Shown in pieces: positions 15,040-21,095 of a stretch of DNA of 24,986 nt. Origin of the DNA: an uncultured Blautia sp. Its GTDB lineage: Bacteria > Bacillota > Clostridia > Lachnospirales > Lachnospiraceae. Position 1 is the stretch's first letter. Every line of letters starts with the position of its first letter. The DNA is taken from assembly GCA_900553515.1 (NCBI GenBank), contig USDN01000041.1, positions 1 through 24,986 on the forward strand, written 5' to 3'. A program made the position numbers and the translations under genes. The notes under the pieces were generated by a model. It saw nothing but the letters and a program-made list of their open reading frames with translations. It had not been told where the DNA came from and made no database searches.

Positions 15040-15062
15040 ATAAATAATCAAAATTAAATAAA
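15027..15062 (+). repeat. Perfect tandem 18-bp duplication across the crh-like stop codon
   Basis: TAATCAAAATTAAATAAA occurs at 15027-15044 and again at 15045-15062 without mismatch, followed by a further TAATC. The first copy includes the last codons and TAA stop of the HPr-like gene; the second is untranslated. The perfect identity suggests a recent slippage duplication. Confidence 0.9.
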
Positions 15063-15068
15063 TAATCC

Positions 15069-15115
15069 AAAAAGCACTGTCTGGAAGGAAGACCAATTCC
15101 GAGACAGTGCTTTTT
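15069..15115. terminator. Bidirectional intrinsic terminator between crh-like gene and PAP2 gene
   Basis: AAAAAGCACTGTCT (15069-15082) pairs perfectly with AGACAGTGCTTTTT (15102-15115). Each strand shows a GC-containing stem followed by T5, so it ends both the rightward tcdA-crh transcript and the leftward PAP2 transcript. The 19-base loop contains GGAA/TTCC, which can extend the pairing. Confidence 0.93.
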
Positions 15116-15187
15116 GTATATCAGGAAAGCGGTATATTTTCTGCGGCTGTAAAAATGCTCCTCGAAGACTTGTACGCTTCGTTATAC

Positions 15188-16093
15188 TTAGTTGTCAGAT
15201 TCTCTGGTATGCTGTTTTTCTTTTCGGTAAAACAAAAACGGATAAACTGTAATGATCCAGAATACGACGATGAAGTATCTTATAAAGGATGCGGGAAGAC
15301 TTTCTCCGATCAGCGGTTTCAGTCCGGTCTGAAGGATCAGCGTAACAAGAATTCCTGCAAGAAAACGGCGGATACGACCGCTGGCAGAATCTGGTGCATG
15401 AAAAGGAATCCATTTTTCTGTTATATAATATCCTGCAGCAAAGGCAGCACCGGCACCGCAGGCTTTGACACAATCCTGTGCATAATGGAATTCGATGATG
15501 CTGCTTTTATAAAGGATAAGGGTGTAAGCCAGAAGTCCCAGACATACAACAGCCATAAAAACAGATACCAAAGATTTTTTTTCGCGAAAGATTTCCTTCT
15601 TATATAAGAAGTGCCAGCATAAGGATACGCACAGGATGCTTACGCCAAAGGATACCAGAACATCCTGTGGAGTGTGACAGCCGAGATACATTCTGGAAAA
15701 ACCTACCAGAAAGATAAAAAGCATACACACAAGTTTCTGATGATTTTTTTTGAAGTAAAGTCCTAATGTTCCAAGGAGGGCAGTGATGCTCTGTGTGTGT
15801 CCGCTGGGGAATGAATATCCGGTAGCACCCGGGACAGCAGATGCGACAGGCTGGAAGGAAGGATCCAGAATCCATGGACGGGGAACGCGGAAAGTGATCT
15901 TTAATCCCTGGACCAGAAGACCGGATGTAAAATAAGAAAAGCCCAGACAATAGGCGAGTTTTTTTTGCGAACACCAAAAAAGCCAGCAGATCACGACTAC
16001 CACAAAGGTTTCCTGAGCCAGAAGCGTGATTCCCTGAAAGATCACATCTGCGGCAGGGCTGCGGTGCCGGGCAAGAAAATGTAAAAATTCCAT
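15188..16093 (-). CDS. PAP2-family membrane phosphatase
   Basis: A 301-residue polytopic membrane protein with the three PAP2 catalytic motifs: KITFRVPRP (65-73), PSGH (96-99) and SRMYLGCHTPQD (133-144, with Arg134, His140 and Asp144). Motif spacing places the active site on the outer face of the membrane, as for lipid phosphatases such as undecaprenyl-pyrophosphate or phosphatidate phosphatase; the substrate cannot be told from sequence. About eight hydrophobic segments are visible, including several after the catalytic core, an extension relative to minimal PAP2 enzymes. The frame opens at 16222, but ATG 16093 has AAAGGAG about 8 bases upstream and gives the compact N-terminus MEFLHFLARH. 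It is a single-gene unit between a divergent promoter region and a bidirectional terminator. Confidence 0.9.
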   Translation of the reverse strand: MEFLHFLARHRSPAADVIFQGITLLAQETFVVVVICWLFWCSQKKLAYCLGFSYFTSGLLVQGLKITFRVPRPWILDPSFQPVASAVPGATGYSFPSGHTQSITALLGTLGLYFKKNHQKLVCMLFIFLVGFSRMYLGCHTPQDVLVSFGVSILCVSLCWHFLYKKEIFREKKSLVSVFMAVVCLGLLAYTLILYKSSIIEFHYAQDCVKACGAGAAFAAGYYITEKWIPFHAPDSASGRIRRFLAGILVTLILQTGLKPLIGESLPASFIRYFIVVFWIITVYPFLFYRKEKQHTRESDN

Positions 16094-16145
16094 AAAGAGA
16101 CTCCTTTCGTTATTTACATACCTGAGAAAACAGGATGCATGTTGT

Positions 16146-16174
16146 AATGGTATGTGTACTGCAGCGATACCATT
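16146..16174 (-). promoter_or_regulatory. 8-bp inverted repeat in the PAP2 gene leader
   Basis: AATGGTAT (16146-16153) and ATACCATT (16167-16174) are perfect inverted copies with a 13-base loop. They lie in the ~100-nt leader between the candidate minus-strand promoter and the PAP2 start and could form an mRNA hairpin or a dimeric operator. Confidence 0.4.
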
Positions 16175-16201
16175 GTATGTATTTTCCTTATGATAACTTA
16201 G

Positions 16202-16230
16202 ATTATAAGTTGACCATAGCAAAAAAACAA
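16202..16230 (-). promoter_or_regulatory. Candidate sigma-A promoter of the PAP2 gene
   Basis: On the minus strand TTGTTT (16230-16225), a 17-bp spacer and a perfect TATAAT (16207-16202). It overlaps almost completely with the opposite promoter at 16210-16238, so the two divergent genes probably compete for polymerase. Confidence 0.5.
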
Positions 16231-16238
16231 GGTATAAT
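16210..16238 (+). promoter_or_regulatory. Strong sigma-A promoter of the signal-peptidase-like gene
   Basis: TTGACC (16210-16215), 17-bp spacer, TATAAT (16233-16238): 5/6 and 6/6 matches. Transcription would start near 16245 and the ~90-nt leader carries an inverted repeat at 16259-16293. Confidence 0.75.
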
Positions 16239-16258
16239 AACTAGAGTATTTACAATAC

Positions 16259-16293
16259 GTTACAGTTCACTCCTTGATGCAGTGAACAGTAAC
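16259..16293 (+). promoter_or_regulatory. Long inverted repeat in the leader of the signal-peptidase-like gene
   Basis: GTTAC-A-GTTCACT (16259-16271) pairs with AGTGAAC-A-GTAAC (16281-16293): 12 base pairs with a single A/A mismatch and a 9-base loop. No T-run follows, so it is not a simple terminator. It starts about 15 bases after the predicted transcription start, a position suited to an operator or a leader hairpin. Confidence 0.55.
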
Positions 16294-16336
16294 CTTATAA
16301 CACGGTCACCAGAAAAACAGAAGTGAGGGATATACA

Positions 16337-17443
16337 ATGTCGAAATTTTTGAAATTTGTCGTACATTTTGCAATCATATGTACGATTGCAATAGTGCTGG
16401 GGCTTGCGCTGCCGCCGTTTTTTGGGATCACTACAGTGATCGTTGATAAACCGGAGAAAGAAACCAATCTGGCAATGGGATCTGTAACCTATGCGATTCC
16501 GGTAAGAACAGAGGAGGTCAATGCAGGTTCTCCTATTATTGTAAGAGATGGAGAAGGTACTTACCGCTATAACCTTATCAGTGTTGACAGAACAGCAAAT
16601 ACAGGTGTTGTGATCGACCCGGAGGCTTCTGCATCGGAGAGTATTAATGTATCTGTGAAAAACTGGGTGCCTAAGGTAGTGATCACAGTTCCTTTTGTGG
16701 GATATCTTATGGCGGCAACGGAAACTACAGAAGGACGTATTGCACTTATCCTTCTTGTATTGTTCCTGATCATTCTTTATGTTATTGCAGAGCTTTGGAA
16801 AAAACCGGAAACTCTTGATGAGTACGAGGATCTTCAGGGAGACAGAAGATACCTTAAAACAGAAAAAGAACTCCGTATGGAAGAAAAGGCACGCGAGAGA
16901 CGGATGCAGGAAGAAGACAGAGAACTTCTTTATGGAGAAAAAGCCCGCAGGAAAAAAGCGAAAAAAGAAGAAAAAGAAAGAAGAAAGAAAATCCGTACCG
17001 GCGGATTTGTTGATGAGATTTATGAGGACGATCTGGAAGAAGAACAGCCGGTACGTCAGCCAAGACGTTCCTCACGAAGCAATTCCAGCAACATGCAGGC
17101 TGCAGCCAGCGAAGCGCATGAACTTCTGAAAAAAGAAATTGCAGCAGCTACCGCAGAAGAAGCAGATGAAGCTTCAGACAGATATACGGAAGAACTTCCA
17201 AGTTATCAGGAACTTCAGCGTGAGAGACGTTACAGTCCTTCTGAAGAGGAAGAGTGGGAAGAGGAAGAGCCGGTGGAGATCAAGAAGATGGCTATGCCGG
17301 CATGGTCCGCATCACAGCTTGCGGATAAGGCAAGGAAAGCCGGAGATGCTCCTGATATCGTAAGAGATTCTATTACAAAGGTAACACTGTTTGATTACTC
17401 TGATATCATTGGCGGTGAAGAGGAAGACATTGAAGAAGAGTAA
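16337..17443 (+). CDS. Membrane protein resembling an S26B (SipW-type) signal peptidase without catalytic residues
   Basis: A 368-residue protein. Membrane segment one is at ~7-28 and is followed by FFGI, the typical lead-in to the catalytic serine of SipW-like signal peptidases. Residues 32-125 look like the extracytoplasmic beta domain: MGSVTYAIPV, VNAGSPIIV, then VPKVVITVPFVGYLM, which matches the VGKVVFSIPYLGYL-type end of the S26B fold. Membrane segment two is at ~134-154. The SGSMEP serine motif is replaced by DKPEKETNLAMGS, and the region of the catalytic His (THRI in SipW) reads TYRYNLISV. Both dyad residues thus appear lost. The cytoplasmic tail (155-368) is very charged, with Lys/Arg/Glu coiled-coil-like stretches and an acidic end. 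ATG 16337 has GAGGGATA upstream. Function unknown; possibly a non-catalytic scaffold. Homology is my inference from motifs. Confidence 0.7.
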   Translation: MSKFLKFVVHFAIICTIAIVLGLALPPFFGITTVIVDKPEKETNLAMGSVTYAIPVRTEEVNAGSPIIVRDGEGTYRYNLISVDRTANTGVVIDPEASASESINVSVKNWVPKVVITVPFVGYLMAATETTEGRIALILLVLFLIILYVIAELWKKPETLDEYEDLQGDRRYLKTEKELRMEEKARERRMQEEDRELLYGEKARRKKAKKEEKERRKKIRTGGFVDEIYEDDLEEEQPVRQPRRSSRSNSSNMQAAASEAHELLKKEIAAATAEEADEASDRYTEELPSYQELQRERRYSPSEEEEWEEEEPVEIKKMAMPAWSASQLADKARKAGDAPDIVRDSITKVTLFDYSDIIGGEEEDIEEE

Positions 17444-17471
17444 TACATAGAATTTAATAAAACGTTTATGT

Positions 17472-17520
17472 ACAATGCAGAGGAGAGAAGTGGATAAAGA
17501 CTTTCCTCTGCATTGTTTTT
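17472..17520 (+). terminator. Intrinsic terminator after the signal-peptidase-like gene
   Basis: ACAATGCAGAGGA (17472-17484) pairs with TCCTCTGCATTGT (17504-17516), a 13-bp perfect stem, followed by T5 (17516-17520). It isolates this gene from the S10 operon. Confidence 0.93.
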
Positions 17521-17582
17521 GTGTATAAATGAACAGGATTATCCTTATTATATAGGAAAGAACTCGTTTTTTACTCTCCGTG

Positions 17583-17619
17583 AAAAAAATATCAAAAAAA
17601 ATAAAAAAAATTGAAAAAA
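17583..17619 (+). promoter_or_regulatory. Helically phased A-tracts upstream of the S10 operon promoter (UP-element-like)
   Basis: Four A-runs start at 17583, 17594, 17603 and 17614 (7, 8, 8 and 6 A's), i.e. spaced 11, 9 and 11 bases, one helical turn apart. They end 4 bp before the -35. Such phased tracts bend DNA and can bind the RNA polymerase alpha C-terminal domain, as expected for a highly expressed ribosomal promoter. Confidence 0.6.
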
Positions 17620-17623
17620 GTGC

Positions 17624-17652
17624 TTGCAATGCGAGAGATCATTGTGTATACT
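17624..17652 (+). promoter_or_regulatory. Promoter of the S10 ribosomal protein operon
   Basis: TTGCAA (17624-17629), 17-bp spacer, TATACT (17647-17652). Start of transcription is expected near 17659, about 220 bases before rpsJ. Confidence 0.75.
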
Positions 17653-17656
17653 AACA

Positions 17657-17880
17657 ATTGCTGTGACATGATAGCAATGAAGCGCGAGGTTGCTGCTTTA
17701 AATAGCAGGTTTTCCGTGGAGCGAATGTCAAGTTAGGAAACTGACGACAAGTCACTGTACAGAGTTCAATAACCATCTTGGGATGGGCGTGTGAAGAGAT
17801 GTCTTAGGACACACACGGAGATGTGTACAGTCGCCGCTTGTCGTACTGCATAATTGAGTACGAATAGGAGGAGACTTTTT
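17657..17880 (+). promoter_or_regulatory. Structured 5' leader of the S10 operon, probable ribosomal-protein autoregulatory RNA
   Basis: Apart from the promoter and terminator just upstream, the gene-free stretch 17521-17882 holds this leader. A main arm pairs ACGACAAG (17744-17751) with CTTGTCGT (17837-17844) and, inside it, CTGTACA (17755-17761) with TGTACAG (17824-17830). It encloses two hairpins: CCATC/GATGG (17773-17777/17782-17786) and CGTGTG/CACACG (17788-17793/17812-17817). A separate 5' domain is closed by TGACAT/ATGTCA (17664-17669/17725-17730), or alternatively by ATTGCT/AGCAAT (17657-17662/17673-17678). TCGTACT (17841-17847) can instead pair with AGTACGA (17857-17863), just before the AGGAGG (17867-17872) of rpsJ, competing with the main arm. 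The layout suggests translational or attenuation control, in E. coli exerted by L4 on the S10 leader; the ligand here is unknown. Confidence 0.6.
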
Positions 17881-17882
17881 TT

Positions 17883-18200
17883 ATGGCAAATCAGGTAATG
17901 AGAATCACATTAAAAGCTTATGATCATCAGTTAGTAGATGCATCCGCAGCAAAAATCATCGACACTGTTAAGAAGAACGGTGCAAAGGTAAGCGGACCGG
18001 TTCCGCTTCCGACAAAGAAAGAGGTAGTGACAATCTTAAGAGCTGTTCACAAATACAAAGATTCCAGAGAGCAGTTCGAGCAGAGAACTCACAAAAGACT
18101 CATTGATATCATGACACCTACTCAGAAAACAGTAGATGCACTTTCCAGACTGGAAATGCCGGCTGGTGTTCACATTGATATCAAGATGAAAACAAAGTAA
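17883..18200 (+). CDS. rpsJ: 30S ribosomal protein S10
   Basis: A 105-residue protein of the small-subunit head, first gene of the S10 operon. It contains MRITLKAYDHQLVDASAAKIIDTVKKNGAKVSGPVPLPTKKE (start to residue ~47; the loop GPVPLPTKK is invariant in S10) and the C-terminal RLEMPAGVHIDIKM. The related NusE activity of S10 in antitermination is known for the family. AGGAGG lies 10 bases before ATG 17883 behind a long structured leader. rplC follows after a 103-bp gap with two small hairpins, an unusually large spacing for this operon. Confidence 0.98.
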   Translation: MANQVMRITLKAYDHQLVDASAAKIIDTVKKNGAKVSGPVPLPTKKEVVTILRAVHKYKDSREQFEQRTHKRLIDIMTPTQKTVDALSRLEMPAGVHIDIKMKTK

Positions 18201-18229
18201 GCAACACCCTAAATTATTCAAGGTAAGTC

Positions 18230-18280
18230 CATTCGGTAAAACGAATGCTTCAAAAACTATATGATTGCCCGGACGGGTAA
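18230..18280 (+). promoter_or_regulatory. Two hairpins in the rpsJ-rplC gap
   Basis: CATTCG/CGAATG (18230-18235/18242-18247, loop GTAAAA) and TTGCCC/GGGTAA (18265-18270/18275-18280, loop GGAC, one G-U). No T-run follows either, and AAGGAGG of rplC comes 8 bases after the second. They may set relative rpsJ/rplC expression or mark an mRNA processing site. Confidence 0.35.
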
Positions 18281-18303
18281 TCCGCTATAAGGAGGAAAAT
18301 GTA

Positions 18304-18987
18304 ATGAAGAAAGCTATCTTAGCTACAAAAGTCGGAATGACTCAGATCTTCAATGAAGAGACAGGAGTCCTGATTCCGGTAACTGTATTGCAGGCTGGAC
18401 CATGTGTAGTAACACAGGTTAAAACAGTTGAGAATGACGGTTACAAAGCAGTTCAGGTCGGATTTGTTGACAAGAAAGAAAAGATTGTCACAAAAGACAA
18501 GAGCGGTAAAAAAGAGATTGCACACAGAAATGGTGTGACAAAAGCAGAAAAAGGACACTTTGACAAAGCAGGTGTTTCCGGAAAGAGATATGTAAAAGAA
18601 TTCAGATTTGAAAATGCTGAAGAATATACATTGGCTCAGGAAATCAAAGCTGATATCTTCGCAGCAGGAGATAAGGTAGATGCAACAGCAATCTCCAAAG
18701 GTAAAGGTTTCCAGGGAGCAATCAAGCGTCACAATCAGAGCAGAGGACCTATGACACACGGTTCTAAGTTCCATCGTCACGCTGGTTCTAACGGTGCGGC
18801 ATCCGATCCGAGTAAAGTATTCAAAGGTAAAAAGATGCCAGGTCAGATGGGTGGAAAGAAGATTACAGTTCAGAACCTGGAAGTAGTAAGAGTAGATGCA
18901 GAGAACAACCTGCTGTTAGTAAAAGGTTCCGTTCCAGGACCTAAGAAATCTCTTATCACAATCAAAGAAACTGTAAAGGCTAACTAG
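18304..18987 (+). CDS. rplC: 50S ribosomal protein L3
   Basis: A 227-residue early-assembly large-subunit protein that contacts the peptidyl transferase centre. It starts MKKAILATKVGMTQIF, and the long conserved loop SKGKGFQGAIKRHNQSRGPMTHGS and HRHAGSNGAASDPSKVFKGKKMPGQMGG are diagnostic. The frame is open to 18265, but ATG 18304 has AAGGAGG 7-8 bases upstream and gives the family N-terminus. About 15-20 residues longer than typical bacterial L3, mostly from loop insertions in the N-terminal half. rplD follows after 29 bp with AAAGGAGG. Confidence 0.98.
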   Translation: MKKAILATKVGMTQIFNEETGVLIPVTVLQAGPCVVTQVKTVENDGYKAVQVGFVDKKEKIVTKDKSGKKEIAHRNGVTKAEKGHFDKAGVSGKRYVKEFRFENAEEYTLAQEIKADIFAAGDKVDATAISKGKGFQGAIKRHNQSRGPMTHGSKFHRHAGSNGAASDPSKVFKGKKMPGQMGGKKITVQNLEVVRVDAENNLLLVKGSVPGPKKSLITIKETVKAN

Positions 18988-19016
18988 TCTGACGGACAGA
19001 AAGGAGGAACACACAG

Positions 19017-19637
19017 ATGGCAAACGTATCTGTTTATAATATCGAAGGTAAAGAAGTTGGTACAATCGATTTAAGCGATGCAGTGTTTGGTGTTGAAGTA
19101 AATGAACACCTCGTACACATGGCAGTAGTAAGCCAGCTTGCAAACAAACGTCAGGGAACACAGAAAGCGAAAACTCGTTCTGAAGTTTCCGGAGGTGGAA
19201 GAAAACCATGGAGACAGAAAGGAACAGGTCATGCAAGACAGGGTTCTACAAGATCTCCACAGTGGACAGGCGGCGGAGTTGTATTTGCTCCAACACCTAG
19301 AGATTACTCCTTCAAGTTAAATAAGAAGGAAAAGAGATTAGCACTGAAATCCGCTTTAACAAGCAGATTACAGGAAAACAAATTGATCGTTGTTGACGAA
19401 CTGAAATTCGACGAAGTAAAGACAAAGAACTTCAAGCAGGTTATGGATAACCTCAAAGTTGAAAAAGGTCTTGTAATCCTTGCTGAGAACGATGCAAACA
19501 CAGTTCTTTCCGCAAGAAACCTTGCTTCAATCGATACAACATTAACAAGCCAGATCAATGTATATGACATTATGAAAGCCGGAACTATTGTTCTTACAAA
19601 AGACTCCGCAGCAAAGATTGAGGAGGTGTACGCATAA
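19017..19637 (+). CDS. rplD: 50S ribosomal protein L4
   Basis: A 206-residue protein whose extended loop lines the nascent-peptide exit tunnel; the loop is seen at ~47-95 (GGGRKPWRQKGTGHARQGS and FAPTPRDYSFKLNKKEK). In E. coli, free L4 represses its own operon by binding the S10 leader, so it is the first candidate ligand for the leader at 17657-17880. It overlaps rplW by one base (TAATG). Confidence 0.98.
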   Translation: MANVSVYNIEGKEVGTIDLSDAVFGVEVNEHLVHMAVVSQLANKRQGTQKAKTRSEVSGGGRKPWRQKGTGHARQGSTRSPQWTGGGVVFAPTPRDYSFKLNKKEKRLALKSALTSRLQENKLIVVDELKFDEVKTKNFKQVMDNLKVEKGLVILAENDANTVLSARNLASIDTTLTSQINVYDIMKAGTIVLTKDSAAKIEEVYA

Positions 19638-19936
19638 TGGCAGATATCAAATATTATGACGTAATTCTGAAACCTGTAGTAACAGAAAAGAGCATGAACG
19701 CTATGGGCGAAAAGAAATATACTTTCCTGGTTCATCCGGAAGCAAACAAGTCTCAGATCAAAGAAGCTGTTGAAAAGATGTTCGACGGTGTTAAGGTAGC
19801 AAAGGTTAACACAATGAACAACGACGGTAAGAAGAAAAGACGTGGTATGGTAGTTGGAACAACTGCTAAGACAAAGAAAGCCATCGTACAGCTGACTGAG
19901 GAAAGCAAAGACATCGAGATCTTCGCAGGACTGTAA
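19637..19936 (+). CDS. rplW: 50S ribosomal protein L23
   Basis: A 99-residue protein at the tunnel exit, docking site for trigger factor and SRP. It begins with the conserved YYDVILKPVVTEKSMN and has YTFLVHPEANKSQIKEAVEKMF and VNTMNNDGKKKRRG, the usual order and length for bacterial L23. GGAGG precedes the start codon, overlapping the end of rplD, which implies translational coupling. The next gene, rplB, begins after 71 bp. Confidence 0.98.
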   Translation: MADIKYYDVILKPVVTEKSMNAMGEKKYTFLVHPEANKSQIKEAVEKMFDGVKVAKVNTMNNDGKKKRRGMVVGTTAKTKKAIVQLTEESKDIEIFAGL

Positions 19937-20007
19937 GATCGGTCTTTGACAGGCAATAAACACAGTAAAGTGTGATAACAAATCGCAGATTGAAAGGAGA
20001 AACAATC

Positions 20008-20853
20008 ATGGGAATTAAGACATATAACCCATATACACCTTCCAGAAGAAACATGACTGGATCTGATTTCTCTGAAATTACAAAGACAGTACCGGAAAAA
20101 TCCCTTTGTGTAGCAATGCCAAAGCATTCCGGACGTAATAATCAGGGTAAAATCACAGTAAGACATCACGGTGGTGGTGCAAAGAAGAAATACAGAATTA
20201 TCGATTTCAAGAGAAATGGTAAAGATGGTATCCCGGCAACAGTAGTTGGCGTTGAATACGATCCAAACAGAACAGCTAACATCGCACTGATCTGCTACGC
20301 AGACGGCGAGAAAGCATATATCCTTGCTCCTGAAGGATTAACAGACGGTATGACTGTTATGAGCGGAGCAGAAGCAGAAGTACGCATCGGTAACTGCTTA
20401 CCTTTAGCAGCTATCCCGGTAGGTACACAGGTACACAACATCGAGCTTCATCCTGGTAAGGGTGGACAGATGGTTCGTAGTGCAGGTAACAGCGCACAGC
20501 TCATGGCTAAAGAAGGTAAGTACGCAACACTTCGTCTTCCTTCAGGCGAAATGAGAATGGTACCGATTGAATGTAGAGCTACAGTCGGTATCGTAGGTAA
20601 CGGAGATCACAGCCTTGTTAAGATTGGTAAAGCAGGACGTAAGCGTCACATGGGTATCCGCCCAACAGTCCGCGGTTCTGTTATGAACCCTAATGACCAT
20701 CCACACGGTGGTGGTGAAGGTAGAGCACCAATCGGTCGTCCTGGCCCATGTACACCTTGGGGCAAACCTGCTCTTGGTCTTAAGACACGTAAGAAGAAAA
20801 AATCTTCTAACAAGCTGATCGTAAGACGTAGAGACGGAAAAGCCTTAAAATAA
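20008..20853 (+). CDS. rplB: 50S ribosomal protein L2
   Basis: A 281-residue protein needed for subunit association and peptidyl-transferase assembly. MGIKTYNPYTPSRRNM, KRNGKDGIPATVVGVEYDPNRTANIALI and the C-terminal NPNDHPHGGGEGRAPIGRPGP (with the conserved His) identify it. The frame opens at 19972, but ATG 20008 has AAAGGAGA upstream and gives the family start. Its stop codon lies inside a perfect 16-bp inverted repeat (20840-20875), after which the operon has a 242-bp regulatory gap before rpsS. Confidence 0.98.
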   Translation: MGIKTYNPYTPSRRNMTGSDFSEITKTVPEKSLCVAMPKHSGRNNQGKITVRHHGGGAKKKYRIIDFKRNGKDGIPATVVGVEYDPNRTANIALICYADGEKAYILAPEGLTDGMTVMSGAEAEVRIGNCLPLAAIPVGTQVHNIELHPGKGGQMVRSAGNSAQLMAKEGKYATLRLPSGEMRMVPIECRATVGIVGNGDHSLVKIGKAGRKRHMGIRPTVRGSVMNPNDHPHGGGEGRAPIGRPGPCTPWGKPALGLKTRKKKKSSNKLIVRRRDGKALK

Positions 20854-20875
20854 GCTGACGCTTATTTTAAGGCTT
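20840..20875 (+). repeat. Perfect 16-bp inverted repeat spanning the rplB stop codon
   Basis: AAGCCTTAAAATAAGC (20840-20855) and GCTTATTTTAAGGCTT (20860-20875), no mismatch, loop TGAC. The left arm holds the last three rplB codons and its TAA. No T-run follows on the plus strand, so it is not a classical terminator; it may protect or process the upstream mRNA 3' end or reduce read-through. Confidence 0.9.
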
Positions 20876-20893
20876 GGAAGAAGCAAGGACGGT

Positions 20894-21008
20894 TTCTTCC
20901 GGTTCACAACGGTGATCCGGGGAGAGATAAGAGACGGCTTCTTCCGGTCTTTGAAAAAAATAATAAAAAATTGGAAAACCGGGAGAAGTTTTACTTGCTT
21001 CTTCCGGT
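20894..21008 (+). repeat. Three dispersed copies of TTCTTCCGGT upstream of rpsS
   Basis: Identical TTCTTCCGGT at 20894-20903, 20939-20948 and 20999-21008, starts 45 and 60 bases apart. The second and third share GCTTCTTCCGGT. The third pairs with ACCGGGAGAAG (20978-20988), giving an 11-bp stem (one G-U) with a 9-base loop. The first pairs by TTCTTCC with GGAAGAA (20876-20882). The third copy also overlaps the -35 and spacer of the internal promoter. Confidence 0.85.
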
Positions 21009-21023
21009 AATCTCTGATATAAT
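20954..21023 (+). promoter_or_regulatory. Internal promoter with phased A-tracts ahead of rpsS
   Basis: TTGCTT (20995-21000), 17-bp spacer ending in TGA, and TATAAT (21018-21023): an extended -10 (TGnTATAAT) with a weak -35. A-runs begin at 20954, 20965 and 20975, about one helical turn apart, as at the main S10 promoter. It would provide separate transcription of rpsS and the genes beyond. Confidence 0.6.
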
Positions 21024-21038
21024 AAACAAGATGTTCGG

Positions 21039-21075
21039 AGTCCGAGGAAACACACGGCAGTGTGTAAAGGGGACT
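21039..21075 (+). promoter_or_regulatory. Short structured leader before rpsS
   Basis: AGTCC (21039-21043) pairs with GGACT (21071-21075), enclosing ACACAC/GTGTGT (21050-21055/21060-21065) with loop GGCA. It ends 9 bases before AGGAGG of rpsS, so it could act on translation of the transcript from the internal promoter. A protein-binding role is inferred. Confidence 0.45.
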
Positions 21076-21095
21076 GACAAAATAGGAGGTAAATT

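Noticed and set aside
15107..15607. 166-codon plus-strand frame after the crh-like gene
   Set aside because: It starts within the terminator and is antisense to the PAP2 gene.
16135..16326. 63-codon plus-strand frame before the signal-peptidase-like gene
   Set aside because: It runs through the promoter and the inverted repeat, has no Shine-Dalgarno site, and starts before the predicted transcription start.
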